Below are positions 17,402 to 26,314 of a DNA stretch of 64,000 nt, in pieces. Position 1 is the stretch's first letter. Each line of letters begins with the position of its first letter. Under the pieces are notes generated by a model that worked only from the letters and a program-made list of their open reading frames with translations, was not told where the DNA came from and searched no databases. This DNA is from an uncultured Collinsella sp. (lineage in GTDB: Bacteria > Actinomycetota > Coriobacteriia > Coriobacteriales > Coriobacteriaceae). The DNA lies in the NCBI GenBank assembly GCA_902465265.1, contig CABQMF010000004.1:19941-83940 (forward strand). The letters run 5' to 3'. The translations under genes were made by a program, and so were the position numbers.

Positions 17402-17728
17402 ATGTACGAGCCTTCACGTGTTCTTCTGTCATTTCATATCGCAGGATTTCAATATGCCGACGGCGCTTTGGTCCTAGGCGATCTTAAAGTGGGCGATAAG
17501 CTGACGCTGCGTGCCGAGCGCGATAATCCCCATGATTCCGAGGCGGTTGCAATCTACTACGGCAACACCAAGCTTGGCTATGTTCCGGGAAACGAGGTCG
17601 GCCCGCTGTCCTTGATGATGTATTACGGCCATGAGGACGTATTTGAGGCCCGCGTGCAACAGGTTGCTCCCGAGTGCAGCCCGTGGCATCAGGTGCGTGT
17701 TGGGCTCTATGTGGTGGATGCTCGCTAA
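17402..17728 (+). CDS. Stand-alone HIRAN domain protein
   Basis: This 108-aa protein is almost entirely one HIRAN domain: FHIAGFQYADGA, LTLRAERDNPHDSEAVAIYYG and KLGYVPGNEVGPLS are the hallmark strands. HIRAN domains bind 3' ends of single-stranded DNA or damaged forks in HLTF/Rad5-type helicases, and also occur alone in bacteria. It is the first of three close genes (59-aa protein, metallophosphoesterase), a small cluster that suggests a DNA-processing role by context only. Start ATG follows GAGGAG. Confidence 0.85.
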   Translation: MYEPSRVLLSFHIAGFQYADGALVLGDLKVGDKLTLRAERDNPHDSEAVAIYYGNTKLGYVPGNEVGPLSLMMYYGHEDVFEARVQQVAPECSPWHQVRVGLYVVDAR

Positions 17729-17746
17729 TCGGTAAGGGAGACTGCC

Positions 17747-17926
17747 ATGTTTGATGACGACGACCAGTTCGATCTGACAGACGATCCGTTTGAGTGGGAT
17801 ATGCTACTCGATGACGATGAGTTGGAGCGGGATCGTAAGAAGCGGCAGGATAAGAATACCCAGGGTGACGCTTCGAAAAAGCAAGACAAGCGTCGCCGCG
17901 GACTGTTCGGCGGGTTCTTTGGATAA
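17747..17926 (+). CDS. Small charged protein (59 aa), unknown
   Basis: This short gene starts 18 bp after the HIRAN stop with AAGGGAG at good spacing. The protein has an acidic first half (MFDDDDQFDLTDDPFEW), a basic middle (RDRKKRQDK, KKQDKRRRG) and a short hydrophobic end LFGGFFG. It has no known domain. Co-directional spacing on both sides suggests an operon with HIRAN and the phosphoesterase. Confidence 0.65.
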   Translation: MFDDDDQFDLTDDPFEWDMLLDDDELERDRKKRQDKNTQGDASKKQDKRRRGLFGGFFG

Positions 17927-17992
17927 CCGCCGCATCGCTGCGTCTGTATACTTAGCACGAGTTGAACACGTTGCGAAATGAGGACAGAGACG

Positions 17993-18538
17993 ATGATGTG
18001 GTTTACCGCCGATCTGCACCTGGGCGATACGAATATCTTGCACGACATGGACCGGCCGTTTGGCTCGGTCGAGGAGATGAATCGCAAGGTCATCGATGCC
18101 ATCAATGAGTGCGTGGCTGTGGATGACCGTCTCTACATTCTGGGTGACTTTACCTATCGTTTGCCCCTGGCGGAGGCGGTGCGCCTGCGCGAGCGTATTG
18201 CCTGCCAAAACGTGACGCTCATCCGTGGTAACCATGACGGCGATTGGGAAGATCCCGACGTGCCGCAAATTTGGGAAGACGTGCGTGATTATCTGGAGAT
18301 TGCCCCCGGCTATGCCAAGGGGCATCGTCTGGTTATGAGCCACTACCCCATGCTTAGCTGGAATGGCAAGGCGCGTGGTGCCATCATGCTGCACGGACAT
18401 ATCCACAGCAGGGGAGACCGCACCAACGCACGCAACCGCGATCGCGAGCGCCCTATCTTTCGCTACGATGTCGGTCTCGATGCCAACGAGTACAAGCCCG
18501 TAAGCCGGGATCAAATCCTGGGCTTCTTTGGACTGTAA
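17993..18538 (+). CDS. Calcineurin-type metallophosphoesterase
   Basis: This 181-aa protein has the metal-binding set of the family: TADLHLGD (DxH), LGDFTYR (GDxx), RGNHDGDW (GNHD), SHYP and LHGHIHSR (GHxH). It is of the single-domain YfcE/MJ0936 type, which hydrolyses phosphodiesters; the natural substrate is unknown. The start at 17993 was taken because AGGA lies 8 nt upstream; ATG 17978 is possible. It is third in the HIRAN cluster. Confidence 0.9.
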   Translation: MMWFTADLHLGDTNILHDMDRPFGSVEEMNRKVIDAINECVAVDDRLYILGDFTYRLPLAEAVRLRERIACQNVTLIRGNHDGDWEDPDVPQIWEDVRDYLEIAPGYAKGHRLVMSHYPMLSWNGKARGAIMLHGHIHSRGDRTNARNRDRERPIFRYDVGLDANEYKPVSRDQILGFFGL

Positions 18539-18544
18539 TGCTCG

Positions 18545-18581
18545 AACCACCACAAAGGGGACAGGCACCTTTGTGGTGGTT
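18545..18581. repeat. REP-like hairpin with GGGGACAGGCA loop
   Basis: Arms AACCACCACAAAGG (18545-18558) and CCTTTGTGGTGGTT (18568-18581) are a perfect 14-bp pair. The loop core GGGGAC is shared with 8929-9011, 32651-32682 (complement) and 63156-63224. It starts 6 bp after the phosphoesterase stop and may also terminate transcription. Confidence 0.65.
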
Positions 18582-18676
18582 CTGGTGCCGTTGCCATTAT
18601 GGCGGCGGCGCCTTTTTTGTCCGCGTGGCGCGGTAGAGTGTAGGCGGTTGAAATTTGCGTCCATCGAGGAGCTGCT

Positions 18677-20434
18677 ATGAACGAGATCAAGTGCCCGCAT
18701 TGCGGCGAAGTCTTTAAGGTCGATGCGTCCGGCTATGCGGATATCGTCAAGCAAGTACGCGATGCCGAGTTTTCGCGCGACCTGGATGAGCGTGTGAAGG
18801 CAGTCCAGCGCGAGGGCGAGCAGGCGCTGGAGCTTGAGCGCTCGCGTTCGTCGGCTGCCTTGCAAGAGGCAGAGTCTCAGCGCAACGCTCAGCTTGTCGA
18901 GCAGAAGAACGCTGCAGCTCAGCAGCTGGCGCAAGAAGTCGCCAAGCGCGATGCCGAGCTTGCCGAGCTGCGCGCCAAGCTTGAGGGCGCTGCCGCAGAG
19001 CGTGAGAGCGCAAGCCAGCGCGCGGCGGTTGAGGCCCGTGCCGACGCTCAAAAGGAGAATGCCGAGCTTCAGCGCGAGATCGACAACCTGCGTGCGCAGC
19101 TGGGACGCAAGGATGACGAAGCCAAGCTTGCCGAGGCTTCGGCGCGCAATGCTGCTCAAAACAATTTAGCTGCACGTGATGCCCAGATTGCCGAGCTGCA
19201 GGCCAGGCTTGCCGCGGCGGACAAGGCCCAGGAGATGGCGCTTGCCGCTGCTGCGGCCGAGTCACAGCGTGAGCTTGATGCCGCTCGCGGCGAGGCCGAG
19301 CGCGCGCTTGCTGACTACCGCGCGAAGGTACAAGAGAAGTTTTCCGCCGCAAGGGCTCAGTCCGAGCAAGAGGCCGAGGGCCTGCGCGCGCAGCTGCGCG
19401 AACAGGAGCTGACGGCCAAAATGAACCTATCGGAGGCGGTCGCTGCGGCGGAACGAGAGCGCGATGAGGCACGTGCCAAGCTCGCGAGCGAGCTGGCGGT
19501 GCGCGATTCTCGCGAGGAACAGGCAAAGGCGGCGCATGAGCTCGAGCTTGCGCAGGCCAAACGCGTGAGCGACGAGTTGATTCGCTATAAGGATGAAGAG
19601 ATTGAGCGCCTTAAGGACATGAAGGTCCGCCTGTCCACCAAGATGGTGGGCGAGTCGCTCGAGCAGCACTGCGAGACCGAGTTTAACCGCCTACGCATGA
19701 CGGCGTTTCCTAACGCGTACTTTGAGAAAGATAACGATGCGTCCGAGGGCACCAAGGGGGACTTTATCTTCCGCGAGTGCGACGCGAGCGGCAACGAGGT
19801 CATTTCGATTATGTTCGAGATGAAAAACGAGAACGACGAGACTGCGACCAAGCACAAGAACGAGGACTTCTTTAAGAAGCTCGACCACGATCGTCGCCAG
19901 AAGGGCTGTGAGTATGCAGTGCTCTGCACGCTGCTCGAGCCCGAGAGCGAGCTTTACAATGCCGGCATCGTGGACGTGAGCTATCGCTACGAGAAGATGT
20001 ACGTGATCCGCCCGCAGTTCTTTATTCCCGTGATTACGCTTCTTCGCAACGCTGCTATGGGTTCGCTGCGCTATAAGCAGGAGCTGGCGGAGTACAAACA
20101 GCAGAATATCGACGTCACAAACTTCGAAGCCAAGATGGAAAAGTTCAAGAACGACTTCGGCCGCAACTACGAGATCGCGAGCCGCAAGTTCCAAACGGCA
20201 ATCGATGAGATCGACAAGACGATTAGCCATCTGCAGAAAACCAAGGAGGCGTTGCTGTCCTCCGAGAACAATCTGCGCCTAGCCAACAAGAAGGCCGACG
20301 ATCTTACCATTCGTAAGCTCACCTGGGGCAACAAGACCATGAAGGCGGCGTTTGACGAGGCGCGCGGGGCTGCGACAGAGACAAACGATGAGCCCGCCGA
20401 GGCGGATTCGTACGAGGTCGAGGATGCCGAGTAA
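18677..20434 (+). CDS. DUF2130 family protein with zinc ribbon and long coiled coil
   Basis: This 585-aa protein opens with CPHCGEVF, half of a zinc-binding site. Residues about 25-330 are a long Ala/Glu/Arg coiled coil. Residues about 335-500 match the DUF2130 core: [57 protein letters not shown]. The core has the D...ExK look of a PD-(D/E)xK nuclease fold (GDFIF ... FEMKNE), but activity is unproven. The end is acidic. It is followed by a strong terminator. Function in the family is unknown. Confidence 0.85.
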   Translation: MNEIKCPHCGEVFKVDASGYADIVKQVRDAEFSRDLDERVKAVQREGEQALELERSRSSAALQEAESQRNAQLVEQKNAAAQQLAQEVAKRDAELAELRAKLEGAAAERESASQRAAVEARADAQKENAELQREIDNLRAQLGRKDDEAKLAEASARNAAQNNLAARDAQIAELQARLAAADKAQEMALAAAAAESQRELDAARGEAERALADYRAKVQEKFSAARAQSEQEAEGLRAQLREQELTAKMNLSEAVAAAERERDEARAKLASELAVRDSREEQAKAAHELELAQAKRVSDELIRYKDEEIERLKDMKVRLSTKMVGESLEQHCETEFNRLRMTAFPNAYFEKDNDASEGTKGDFIFRECDASGNEVISIMFEMKNENDETATKHKNEDFFKKLDHDRRQKGCEYAVLCTLLEPESELYNAGIVDVSYRYEKMYVIRPQFFIPVITLLRNAAMGSLRYKQELAEYKQQNIDVTNFEAKMEKFKNDFGRNYEIASRKFQTAIDEIDKTISHLQKTKEALLSSENNLRLANKKADDLTIRKLTWGNKTMKAAFDEARGAATETNDEPAEADSYEVEDAE

Positions 20435-20453
20435 GGCATAGCATATAGTGCAA

Positions 20454-20491
20454 AAGCGGGGCCGCTGGCGATGTTGCCAGCGGCCCCGCTT
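20454..20491. terminator. Bidirectional terminator, DUF2130 gene / helicase
   Basis: A 16-bp perfect stem AAGCGGGGCCGCTGGC / GCCAGCGGCCCCGCTT with a 6-nt loop lies between convergent genes. Confidence 0.85.
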
Positions 20492-20508
20492 CGTTCCAGT
20501 ATGGTCGG

Positions 20509-23190
20509 CTAGTTCTCGAGCAGGTCCTCGATAAAGCCGACACGGTAGTTTTTGAAGATGACCTCGCCGCCGTCTTGCGTGGCGTCCAGATCGACATCGC
20601 CCATAATGCCAAAGTCGTGGTCGCCATCCTCGTCGGCAAAGATCTGGTGCACGTGCCACACGTGATCGGTCTTCTCGTCGCTTTCGTCGATGGTAAACAT
20701 CGCGGCGCTGCGGGCGTCGCCGTTGGTGAGGATTTCCTCGTGTTGCTCGTGATAGGCGTCGAGCGCCTTTTGCCAGCGGACCTCGCTCATACCCCAGTCC
20801 TCGTCGAGCTCGCCCAGATCGCGAACGTGCTCGCGGGCGGCAAGGGTCACGCGGCGGAAGAGCGCGTTGCGCACCAACAGCGTGCAGCCGCGACGGTCCG
20901 CAACGACCTCGTCGATGCCCTGCGGCGGTGCGGCGTCGAGTGCAGCGGGGTTGCCGGCGTTCTCCCACTCGTCCACCAGGCTCGAGTCGACCGAGCGCAC
21001 CACAAAGCCGAGCCACGAGATAATGTCGCGCAAGCGCTCGTCGCGCTTCTCGATGGGCACGGTGCGGTCGAGAGAACGGTAGGCCTCTGCCAGGTAGCGC
21101 AGCAAAATGCCTTCGGAGCGGGCGATGCCAAGCTTTTGGATATAGCCCTTAAAGTCGCTCGCGCTCTCCAGCATGTCGCGCAGGACGCTCTTGGGCGAGA
21201 GCTGGTAGTCGTTGGCCCAGGGTACCTCCTGGCAGTACTTGTCGAAGGCGACATCGAGCAGGTCCTCGAGCGGCTTTTCGTAGGTGACGTCCTGGATGCG
21301 CTCCAGGCGTTCCTCATATTCGACGCCGTCGGCCTTCATTTCGGCCATCGCGCGGTCGCGCGCGGCGCGCTCCTGTGCACGCAGCACCTGCTTGGGATCC
21401 TCGAGCGTTGCCTCGACCATCGAGATCAGATCCATGGTATAGGTCTCGCTCTCGGGGTCGAGCAGCTCCAGCGCGGCAAGCAAAAACGGCGAGAGCGGCT
21501 GGTCGAGCGCAAAGTCCTCGGGCAGATCGACCGTCAGTGCATAGTCGATGTCTGGTGCGGCGCCAGTCGGGGCGTCGGGTGCGGGCGGCACCTCGGTGCG
21601 AACGACGACGCCGGAATCGATGAGCGTGGCGAAGATCTCGTCGGCGCGAACCTCGAGCTTGGCCTTTTCCTCAGGGGTCTGCAGGCTTGTCTCGATGAGG
21701 TCGTGTACGCGGGCACGGGCGTCGCCGCCCTGCTCGACCACGCTAATCACCATGGAGTGCGTGATGCGCAGGCGCGGCTTGAGCGTCTCGGGCTGCGTCT
21801 CGATCAGGCGCTCAAAGGTCTGCTTGTTCCAGGTGACAAAGCCCTCGGGGGCCTTTTTCTTTTTAATCTTACGGAGTTTTTTGGGGTCGTCGCCCGCTTT
21901 GGCCATAAGCTTGGCATTCTCGATCTCGTGCTCGGGCGCCTCGGCAATCACCATACCCTCGGTATCGAAGCCCGAGCGGCCGGCGCGACCGGCAATCTGA
22001 TGGAACTCGCGGGCGCGCAGACGACGCATCTTGTAGCCATCGAACTTGGTGAGCGCGGTGAGCACCACGGTGTGGATGGGTACGTTAATGCCGACGCCGA
22101 GTGTGTCGGTACCGCAGATGACGGGCAGCAGGCCCTGCTGCGCCAAGCGCTCGACCAGCAGACGATAGCGCGGCAACATGCCAGCATGGTGCACGCCGAC
22201 GCCGCATCCAAGCAGGCGCTTGAGAATCTTGCCAAAGGCCGTCGAGAAGCTCGTGCCTTTGGCAGCTTCCTTAATGGCCTCGCGCTGTTCCTTGCTAGCG
22301 ATGCCAAAATTGGCGAGCGACTGTGCCGTCGCAAGGGCGGCATCCTGGCTAAAGTGCACGATATAGAGCGGGGCCTCGCCGCGGCGCATGGCGAGCTCGA
22401 CGGTGCCCTCGAGCGAGGTCGTCACGTAGTCGTAGCTCAGCGGCACGGGGCGCGGGGCATCGACGACCAAGTCGCAGGTAGCACCGGTGTGTTCCTCGAG
22501 TGAGGCGGCGATGGCAGTGACATCGCCGAGCGTGGCGCTCATGAGCATGAATTGCGTGTGGGGCAGGGTGAGCAGCGGCACCTGCCAGGCCCAACCGCGG
22601 TCGGGGTCGGCAAAGTAGTGGAACTCGTCCATGGCGACGCAGCCAACATCGGCATCTTCGCCCTCGCGCAGTGCGTCGTTGGCAAGGATCTCTGCCGTGC
22701 AGCAGATGACGGGCGCCTTGGTGTTGATATGCGTGTCGCCGGTGATCATGCCTACGTTATCGCGGCCGAGCACCTGCACAAGGTCGAAAAACTTCTCGCT
22801 GACCAGAGCCTTGATGGGAGCCGTGTAGTAGCAGCGCTTGCCCTGCGCCATGCCCATAAAGAGCATGCCCAGCGCGACAAGCGACTTGCCCGATCCGGTC
22901 GGTGTTCCCAAAATGACATGGTCACCGGCGGCTAGATCCATGAGGGCCTCTTCCTGGTGGTCCCACAGCTCAATACCGCGATTGCTCGTCCATTCAAAGA
23001 AGCGTTCGAAGGCCTGGTCGGGCGTGAGCCATGGTTCGGGCTCGCTGCCGTCCTCGGGCTCCCACCAGGTGGGGGAAAGCGCACCGAGCGAGCCGAATTC
23101 GGCTTCGGTTCCCGTGCCGCCCGAGAATGAGCTGGCGGCCCCGGCGCCGGAGACGGTGCTGGCGGTGGTATCTGTCGTGGTCTGTGCCAT
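20509..23190 (-). CDS. DEAD/DEAH (Ski2-like) RNA helicase with DUF3516 C-terminus
   Basis: This 893-aa helicase has an acidic, low-complexity first 35 residues, then RecA1 with GTPTGSGKSLVALG (Walker A), MDEFHYF (DExH box) and MSATLGD, and RecA2 with GVGVHHAGMLPRYR and HQIAGRAGRSGFDTEG. A winged-helix/helical C-terminal half of about 400 residues matches the actinobacterial DUF3516 region. Such enzymes are thought to unwind RNA in decay or ribosome maturation, though the exact role is unknown. The start at 23190 (MAQTTTDT) was chosen because the earlier ORF part crosses a repeat element and has no ribosome site. Confidence 0.9.
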   Translation of the reverse strand: MAQTTTDTTASTVSGAGAASSFSGGTGTEAEFGSLGALSPTWWEPEDGSEPEPWLTPDQAFERFFEWTSNRGIELWDHQEEALMDLAAGDHVILGTPTGSGKSLVALGMLFMGMAQGKRCYYTAPIKALVSEKFFDLVQVLGRDNVGMITGDTHINTKAPVICCTAEILANDALREGEDADVGCVAMDEFHYFADPDRGWAWQVPLLTLPHTQFMLMSATLGDVTAIAASLEEHTGATCDLVVDAPRPVPLSYDYVTTSLEGTVELAMRRGEAPLYIVHFSQDAALATAQSLANFGIASKEQREAIKEAAKGTSFSTAFGKILKRLLGCGVGVHHAGMLPRYRLLVERLAQQGLLPVICGTDTLGVGINVPIHTVVLTALTKFDGYKMRRLRAREFHQIAGRAGRSGFDTEGMVIAEAPEHEIENAKLMAKAGDDPKKLRKIKKKKAPEGFVTWNKQTFERLIETQPETLKPRLRITHSMVISVVEQGGDARARVHDLIETSLQTPEEKAKLEVRADEIFATLIDSGVVVRTEVPPAPDAPTGAAPDIDYALTVDLPEDFALDQPLSPFLLAALELLDPESETYTMDLISMVEATLEDPKQVLRAQERAARDRAMAEMKADGVEYEERLERIQDVTYEKPLEDLLDVAFDKYCQEVPWANDYQLSPKSVLRDMLESASDFKGYIQKLGIARSEGILLRYLAEAYRSLDRTVPIEKRDERLRDIISWLGFVVRSVDSSLVDEWENAGNPAALDAAPPQGIDEVVADRRGCTLLVRNALFRRVTLAAREHVRDLGELDEDWGMSEVRWQKALDAYHEQHEEILTNGDARSAAMFTIDESDEKTDHVWHVHQIFADEDGDHDFGIMGDVDLDATQDGGEVIFKNYRVGFIEDLLEN

Positions 23191-23499
23191 GTGGTTGCTT
23201 TCTCTCGCGTTTGTCCGCCAACTATTATGGCGTAGCGGCGGCGCGGGGTGCCAGCGCGCGAGAAAATGCAGGAAATGGGCGTTCTGTCCAGCCGTTTGGT
23301 GCAGTCGCCAGCTAAGTGAGTAGACTTTTTGCAATGTCGCGAGCACATGGCTTTTGCGCAAGGTTTCTACCTGCGGTTTTATGTTTCGCTATGCGGGTTG
23401 TGCTTGGCTATTGCAAAAAAGTCTACTCACTTAGGTTTGAGGGTCGTTTGCTGGCGCCTATTTGCGCTTGTTTGCTGACGCCGCGACCATCAGAGGCCC
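23191..23499. other. Gene-free stretch holding element copy 3
   Basis: This 309-bp gap between the helicase start and the trmB stop contains the 119-bp element at 23314-23432. The first 120 bp should carry the helicase promoter; I see no clear -10/-35 pair. Confidence 0.6.
23314..23432 (+). repeat. 119-bp inverted-repeat element, copy 3
   Basis: Ends are AAGTGAGTAGACTTTT and its complement, flanked by CT and AG. The inner arms here are TGCAAT / ATTGCA, unlike copies 1 and 2 but again complementary. The core CTACCTGCGGTTTTAT is kept while most of the middle has diverged, so this copy is older or from another subfamily. Confidence 0.8.
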
Positions 23500-24339
23500 C
23501 TAGGACTCTTGCGGCAGGCGCTTCTTGCCTTTGCGGGCGCGGTTTTTAAAGTTCTCGACGGCTTCTTCCATGCCCAGAGGTACATAGGTGAGCTCATCGA
23601 GGTTATCGGGCAGGTAGCAGGCAAGGCTTTGCTCCTGCACGCGGCCCACTGTGAGCTGTTCGTCGGTTGGCTGCGCGCCGGGTGTGGCGCAAATGCCATA
23701 GACAGCGGCGCCCATTTCGCGCGTACGGCATTCATATTCGGTCTCGGGATGCTCGGGATGATCGCGGCGGACGTCGTCGCTTACCCAAAGTGTGTCGTAG
23801 CCGGCCGCGGCAAACTGCCCCAGGGCGTAGTCGCGCAGAGGCTTGCTGTCGGTTCGCAGGGTGACGGTGGCGCCGGCTGCAAGGAGCGGGCGGTAGAGCA
23901 TCAGATGGTCGACATGGACGAGTCGTTTTTTGGCGTACTTGGCCTTGGGTTGCGGCGTGGGAAAGTTGATGGTGATGGCATCGAGCTCACCTGCGGCAAA
24001 TAGCTGCGGCAGCGATGCGGCGCCTCGGGGCAGGACGAGTGCGTTGGTCAGTTTCTGCTCGCAGATTTTCTGCGCGGCATAGGCAATGCAGATGGGCTCC
24101 TGGTCCATACCGATAAAGAGCGTGTCGGGCTCGCGGTGGGCGCGCTCTACAAGGTACGTTCCCTTGCCACAGCCAAGATCCAGGTGAAGGTGCTCGAAGG
24201 GCTTGTTGCCTGCGGGCGCACAGGCCTTGCGCCAATCTCCGGCATAGGCCTCGGGGTTCGTCTCAATCGCATCGGCGTAGCGCTCCAGGCGCTCCTCGAG
24301 CACAAAGTTCTTAGGCGTGCGAACGTGGACGGCTCCCAT
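23500..24339 (-). CDS. trmB: tRNA (guanine-N7-)-methyltransferase
   Basis: This 279-aa SAM-dependent enzyme makes m7G46 in tRNA. Motif I LDLGCGKGTYLVERA (about residues 53-67), FIGMDQEP, the conserved INFPTPQPKAKYAKKR loop (PxPxxKxxHxKRR type, with altered His) and LRTDSKPL (TD motif) are visible. A C-terminal extension of about 60 residues goes beyond the usual 220. It is 118 bp downstream of the SAM methyltransferase at 24458, with a terminator between. Confidence 0.85.
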   Translation of the reverse strand: MGAVHVRTPKNFVLEERLERYADAIETNPEAYAGDWRKACAPAGNKPFEHLHLDLGCGKGTYLVERAHREPDTLFIGMDQEPICIAYAAQKICEQKLTNALVLPRGAASLPQLFAAGELDAITINFPTPQPKAKYAKKRLVHVDHLMLYRPLLAAGATVTLRTDSKPLRDYALGQFAAAGYDTLWVSDDVRRDHPEHPETEYECRTREMGAAVYGICATPGAQPTDEQLTVGRVQEQSLACYLPDNLDELTYVPLGMEEAVENFKNRARKGKKRLPQES

Positions 24340-24395
24340 GAGGCTCCTTGGTCATAAGTAGGGAACGCATAGCTGCGCGTTCCGTCAATGGGTTG

Positions 24396-24420
24396 AAAAA
24401 GGGCGGGCATGGCTTGCCCG
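24396..24420 (-). terminator. Terminator of the SAM methyltransferase gene
   Basis: On the minus strand CGGGC-AAGCCAT-GCCCG is followed by CCC and then TTTTT (complement of 24396-24400). Confidence 0.6.
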
Positions 24421-24457
24421 AAAGATGCCATGCGGCTCGGTGGCGAGTCGTCGATGT

Positions 24458-25330
24458 CTACAGGCGCTTGAGAATCACATAGCGGTTGAGCTCTCCGCTG
24501 CGACCGTCGGCATGGAAACGCTCAAGCTCGCGCACGGGGACCTCGCCGCTCTTGTAGAACGTACGGACGCCGCGCACCAGGTCGGTGATCTGCTGATCGT
24601 CAAAGTGATGGCAATAGCGGTAGGCGTGGCGGTCGTTTTGCCAGCCAATGAGGTGGTCGCCGGCTTCAAACTGCGCTGAATCGTATCCCTCAAACGGCGG
24701 GGTGAGCTCGGCGCGGGCTTCGGCTCGAACGGCCTTGCGCGCCATGCGCTCGTCGTTCATAAACTCCCAAAAGCTGATGGCGATGATGCCGCCTGGGCGC
24801 GTCTGGCGCACCAGGGCGTCGAGCACGCGTACACGGTACTCGCACGACGGCACGTGGTGCATAAAGCCAAAGCAGACCGAGATGTCGGCGAGCGGGGCGT
24901 CGAAAAGCACATCGGGTGTCTCGGCGGGATTGAGCTTCATGAGGGCATCGAGCACATCGAGCTCCTGGAAGTGCAGGTTGGGAATGCGCAGGGCGTGGCC
25001 GCGTGCATCGATGGCCAGGTCTTGGCACGAGTCGACGCCATAGAACTCAAACGGGCAGCTGGCATCTGCCGAGGGGTTTGCGCCGTCGACGCCCTTGGCG
25101 GCAAGTGCGCCGCCGGCGGCAAAGTTCTCGAATCGCATGTTGCCGCAGGCGAGGTCGAAGACGCGGACGGGATGCTCGATCGTGGCGACGTCGAGCTGTT
25201 CGAGCGCAATGTCCATGGTGCGCACCCAGCCGGGCCACGGGGCCTGGCGCGTATCGGAAAAGGAGGCGGAGTGCTCGCGATAGAACGTGTTGTTGAGCTG
25301 GATGAGCGATGAGGCGAAATCGCGGTTCAC
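24458..25330 (-). CDS. Class I SAM-dependent methyltransferase
   Basis: This 290-aa protein has the Rossmann methyltransferase core: VRVFDLACGNMRF (motif I), FYGVDSCQDLAI (motif II), ADISVCFGFMHHV (motif IV) and RPGGIIAISFWEF. It resembles Trm9/small-molecule methyltransferases, but the substrate cannot be assigned. GTG at 25330 was chosen because GGAGGGAG precedes it; the ORF stays open to an ATG at 25465 with no good site. It is divergent from the XRE regulator at 25598. Confidence 0.8.
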   Translation of the reverse strand: MNRDFASSLIQLNNTFYREHSASFSDTRQAPWPGWVRTMDIALEQLDVATIEHPVRVFDLACGNMRFENFAAGGALAAKGVDGANPSADASCPFEFYGVDSCQDLAIDARGHALRIPNLHFQELDVLDALMKLNPAETPDVLFDAPLADISVCFGFMHHVPSCEYRVRVLDALVRQTRPGGIIAISFWEFMNDERMARKAVRAEARAELTPPFEGYDSAQFEAGDHLIGWQNDRHAYRYCHHFDDQQITDLVRGVRTFYKSGEVPVRELERFHADGRSGELNRYVILKRL

Positions 25331-25597
25331 GGCGCGGGACTCCCTCCGTTGGCGGTGCGGAATAAACAGTACGACCATACTACCGTTAACGCCGCAACGG
25401 GGACAACCGAGCCGTGGGTCATTGCTTTGTTTGGACACATTTCCGCAGCTCATATGCGCCCGCAACCGCCGGTTGTCAAAAATCTCACTAGAATAGGTGG
25501 CATGCTTTTGGCGGTGGCGGATAGATTTTTAACTGTGCAAGGCGCCTTAAGAACAAAAACGGTCCGGCGGCACGGCTGGCATCACATAGGAGGAACC

Positions 25598-26314
25598 ATG
25601 AATGTAGAAACTGCGCAGCGGCTCGCCGACCTTCGCCGCAGCAAAGGCTTTAGCCAAGAAGGGCTGGCACGAAAGCTGGGGCTGTCGCGCCAGGCGGTCA
25701 GTAAATGGGAGCGCGCGGAGAGCTCGCCCGATACCGAGAACCTGATCTCGCTCGCCAAACTCTATGGCGTGAGCCTGGACGAGCTGCTCAATCCGAGCGA
25801 TGAGATCGAGGACGATATCGAGTTTGAGAACGAGGACCGCGCCCGCCAGCGCGAGGCCGAGGCAGCAGAGCGTGCACGCACCCATGAGGCGGCGGCACGC
25901 GCTACCGAGGCGGCAACACAGGCGAGTGACGCCGCCGCCAAGGCGGCGCAGGCGGCAAGCTGGAGTGCACAGGCCGCCAATGCCGCTACGGCGCAGGCGA
26001 CGAGTGGCGGCGCAGTTGGCTCGACTCCGGTGAAGGGCCCGTTCCAGTCGTTCCCGTATTGGGCCGTGTGCTGGCTACTGTTCTTTTTGCTGATGTTCCT
26101 GTTTGGTGCCGGCCCCTTTGCCGCGCTGATCTTCTTCACGATTCCCATCTATCACTGGGTGGCGCGTGCGCTCGATGGTGATTGGGCGCGTGGAGATATT
26201 CAGGTTGGTTCGGCGCCGGTGGCGGCTAGGGCTCAGAATACTTCCGCTTCAGTTGATACTGACGTGGCTACCGCGACCACCGCTGAGCCGATCGCCAAAG
26301 AGGGTGATGAATGA
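25598..26314 (+). CDS. XRE-family regulator with C-terminal membrane segments
   Basis: This 238-aa protein starts with a Cro/CI HTH (GFSQEGLARKLGLSRQAVSKWER, residues 17-39, with the usual SSPDTENLISLAKLYGVSLDELL). A long Ala/Glu/Arg coiled-coil linker (about 75-145) and two hydrophobic segments (about 160-195) follow, so it is probably membrane-tethered. ATG 25598 follows TAGGAGGAACC. It overlaps the next gene by 4 bp (ATGA), which ties it to the DUF4097 protein. The pair resembles known HTH-plus-envelope-protein modules that sense membrane state; that role is inference. Confidence 0.85.
   Translation: MNVETAQRLADLRRSKGFSQEGLARKLGLSRQAVSKWERAESSPDTENLISLAKLYGVSLDELLNPSDEIEDDIEFENEDRARQREAEAAERARTHEAAARATEAATQASDAAAKAAQAASWSAQAANAATAQATSGGAVGSTPVKGPFQSFPYWAVCWLLFFLLMFLFGAGPFAALIFFTIPIYHWVARALDGDWARGDIQVGSAPVAARAQNTSASVDTDVATATTAEPIAKEGDE

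Noticed and set aside
20575..22503. Open frame of 642 codons on the plus strand
   Set aside because: Antisense to the DUF3516 helicase; no domain, no ribosome site.
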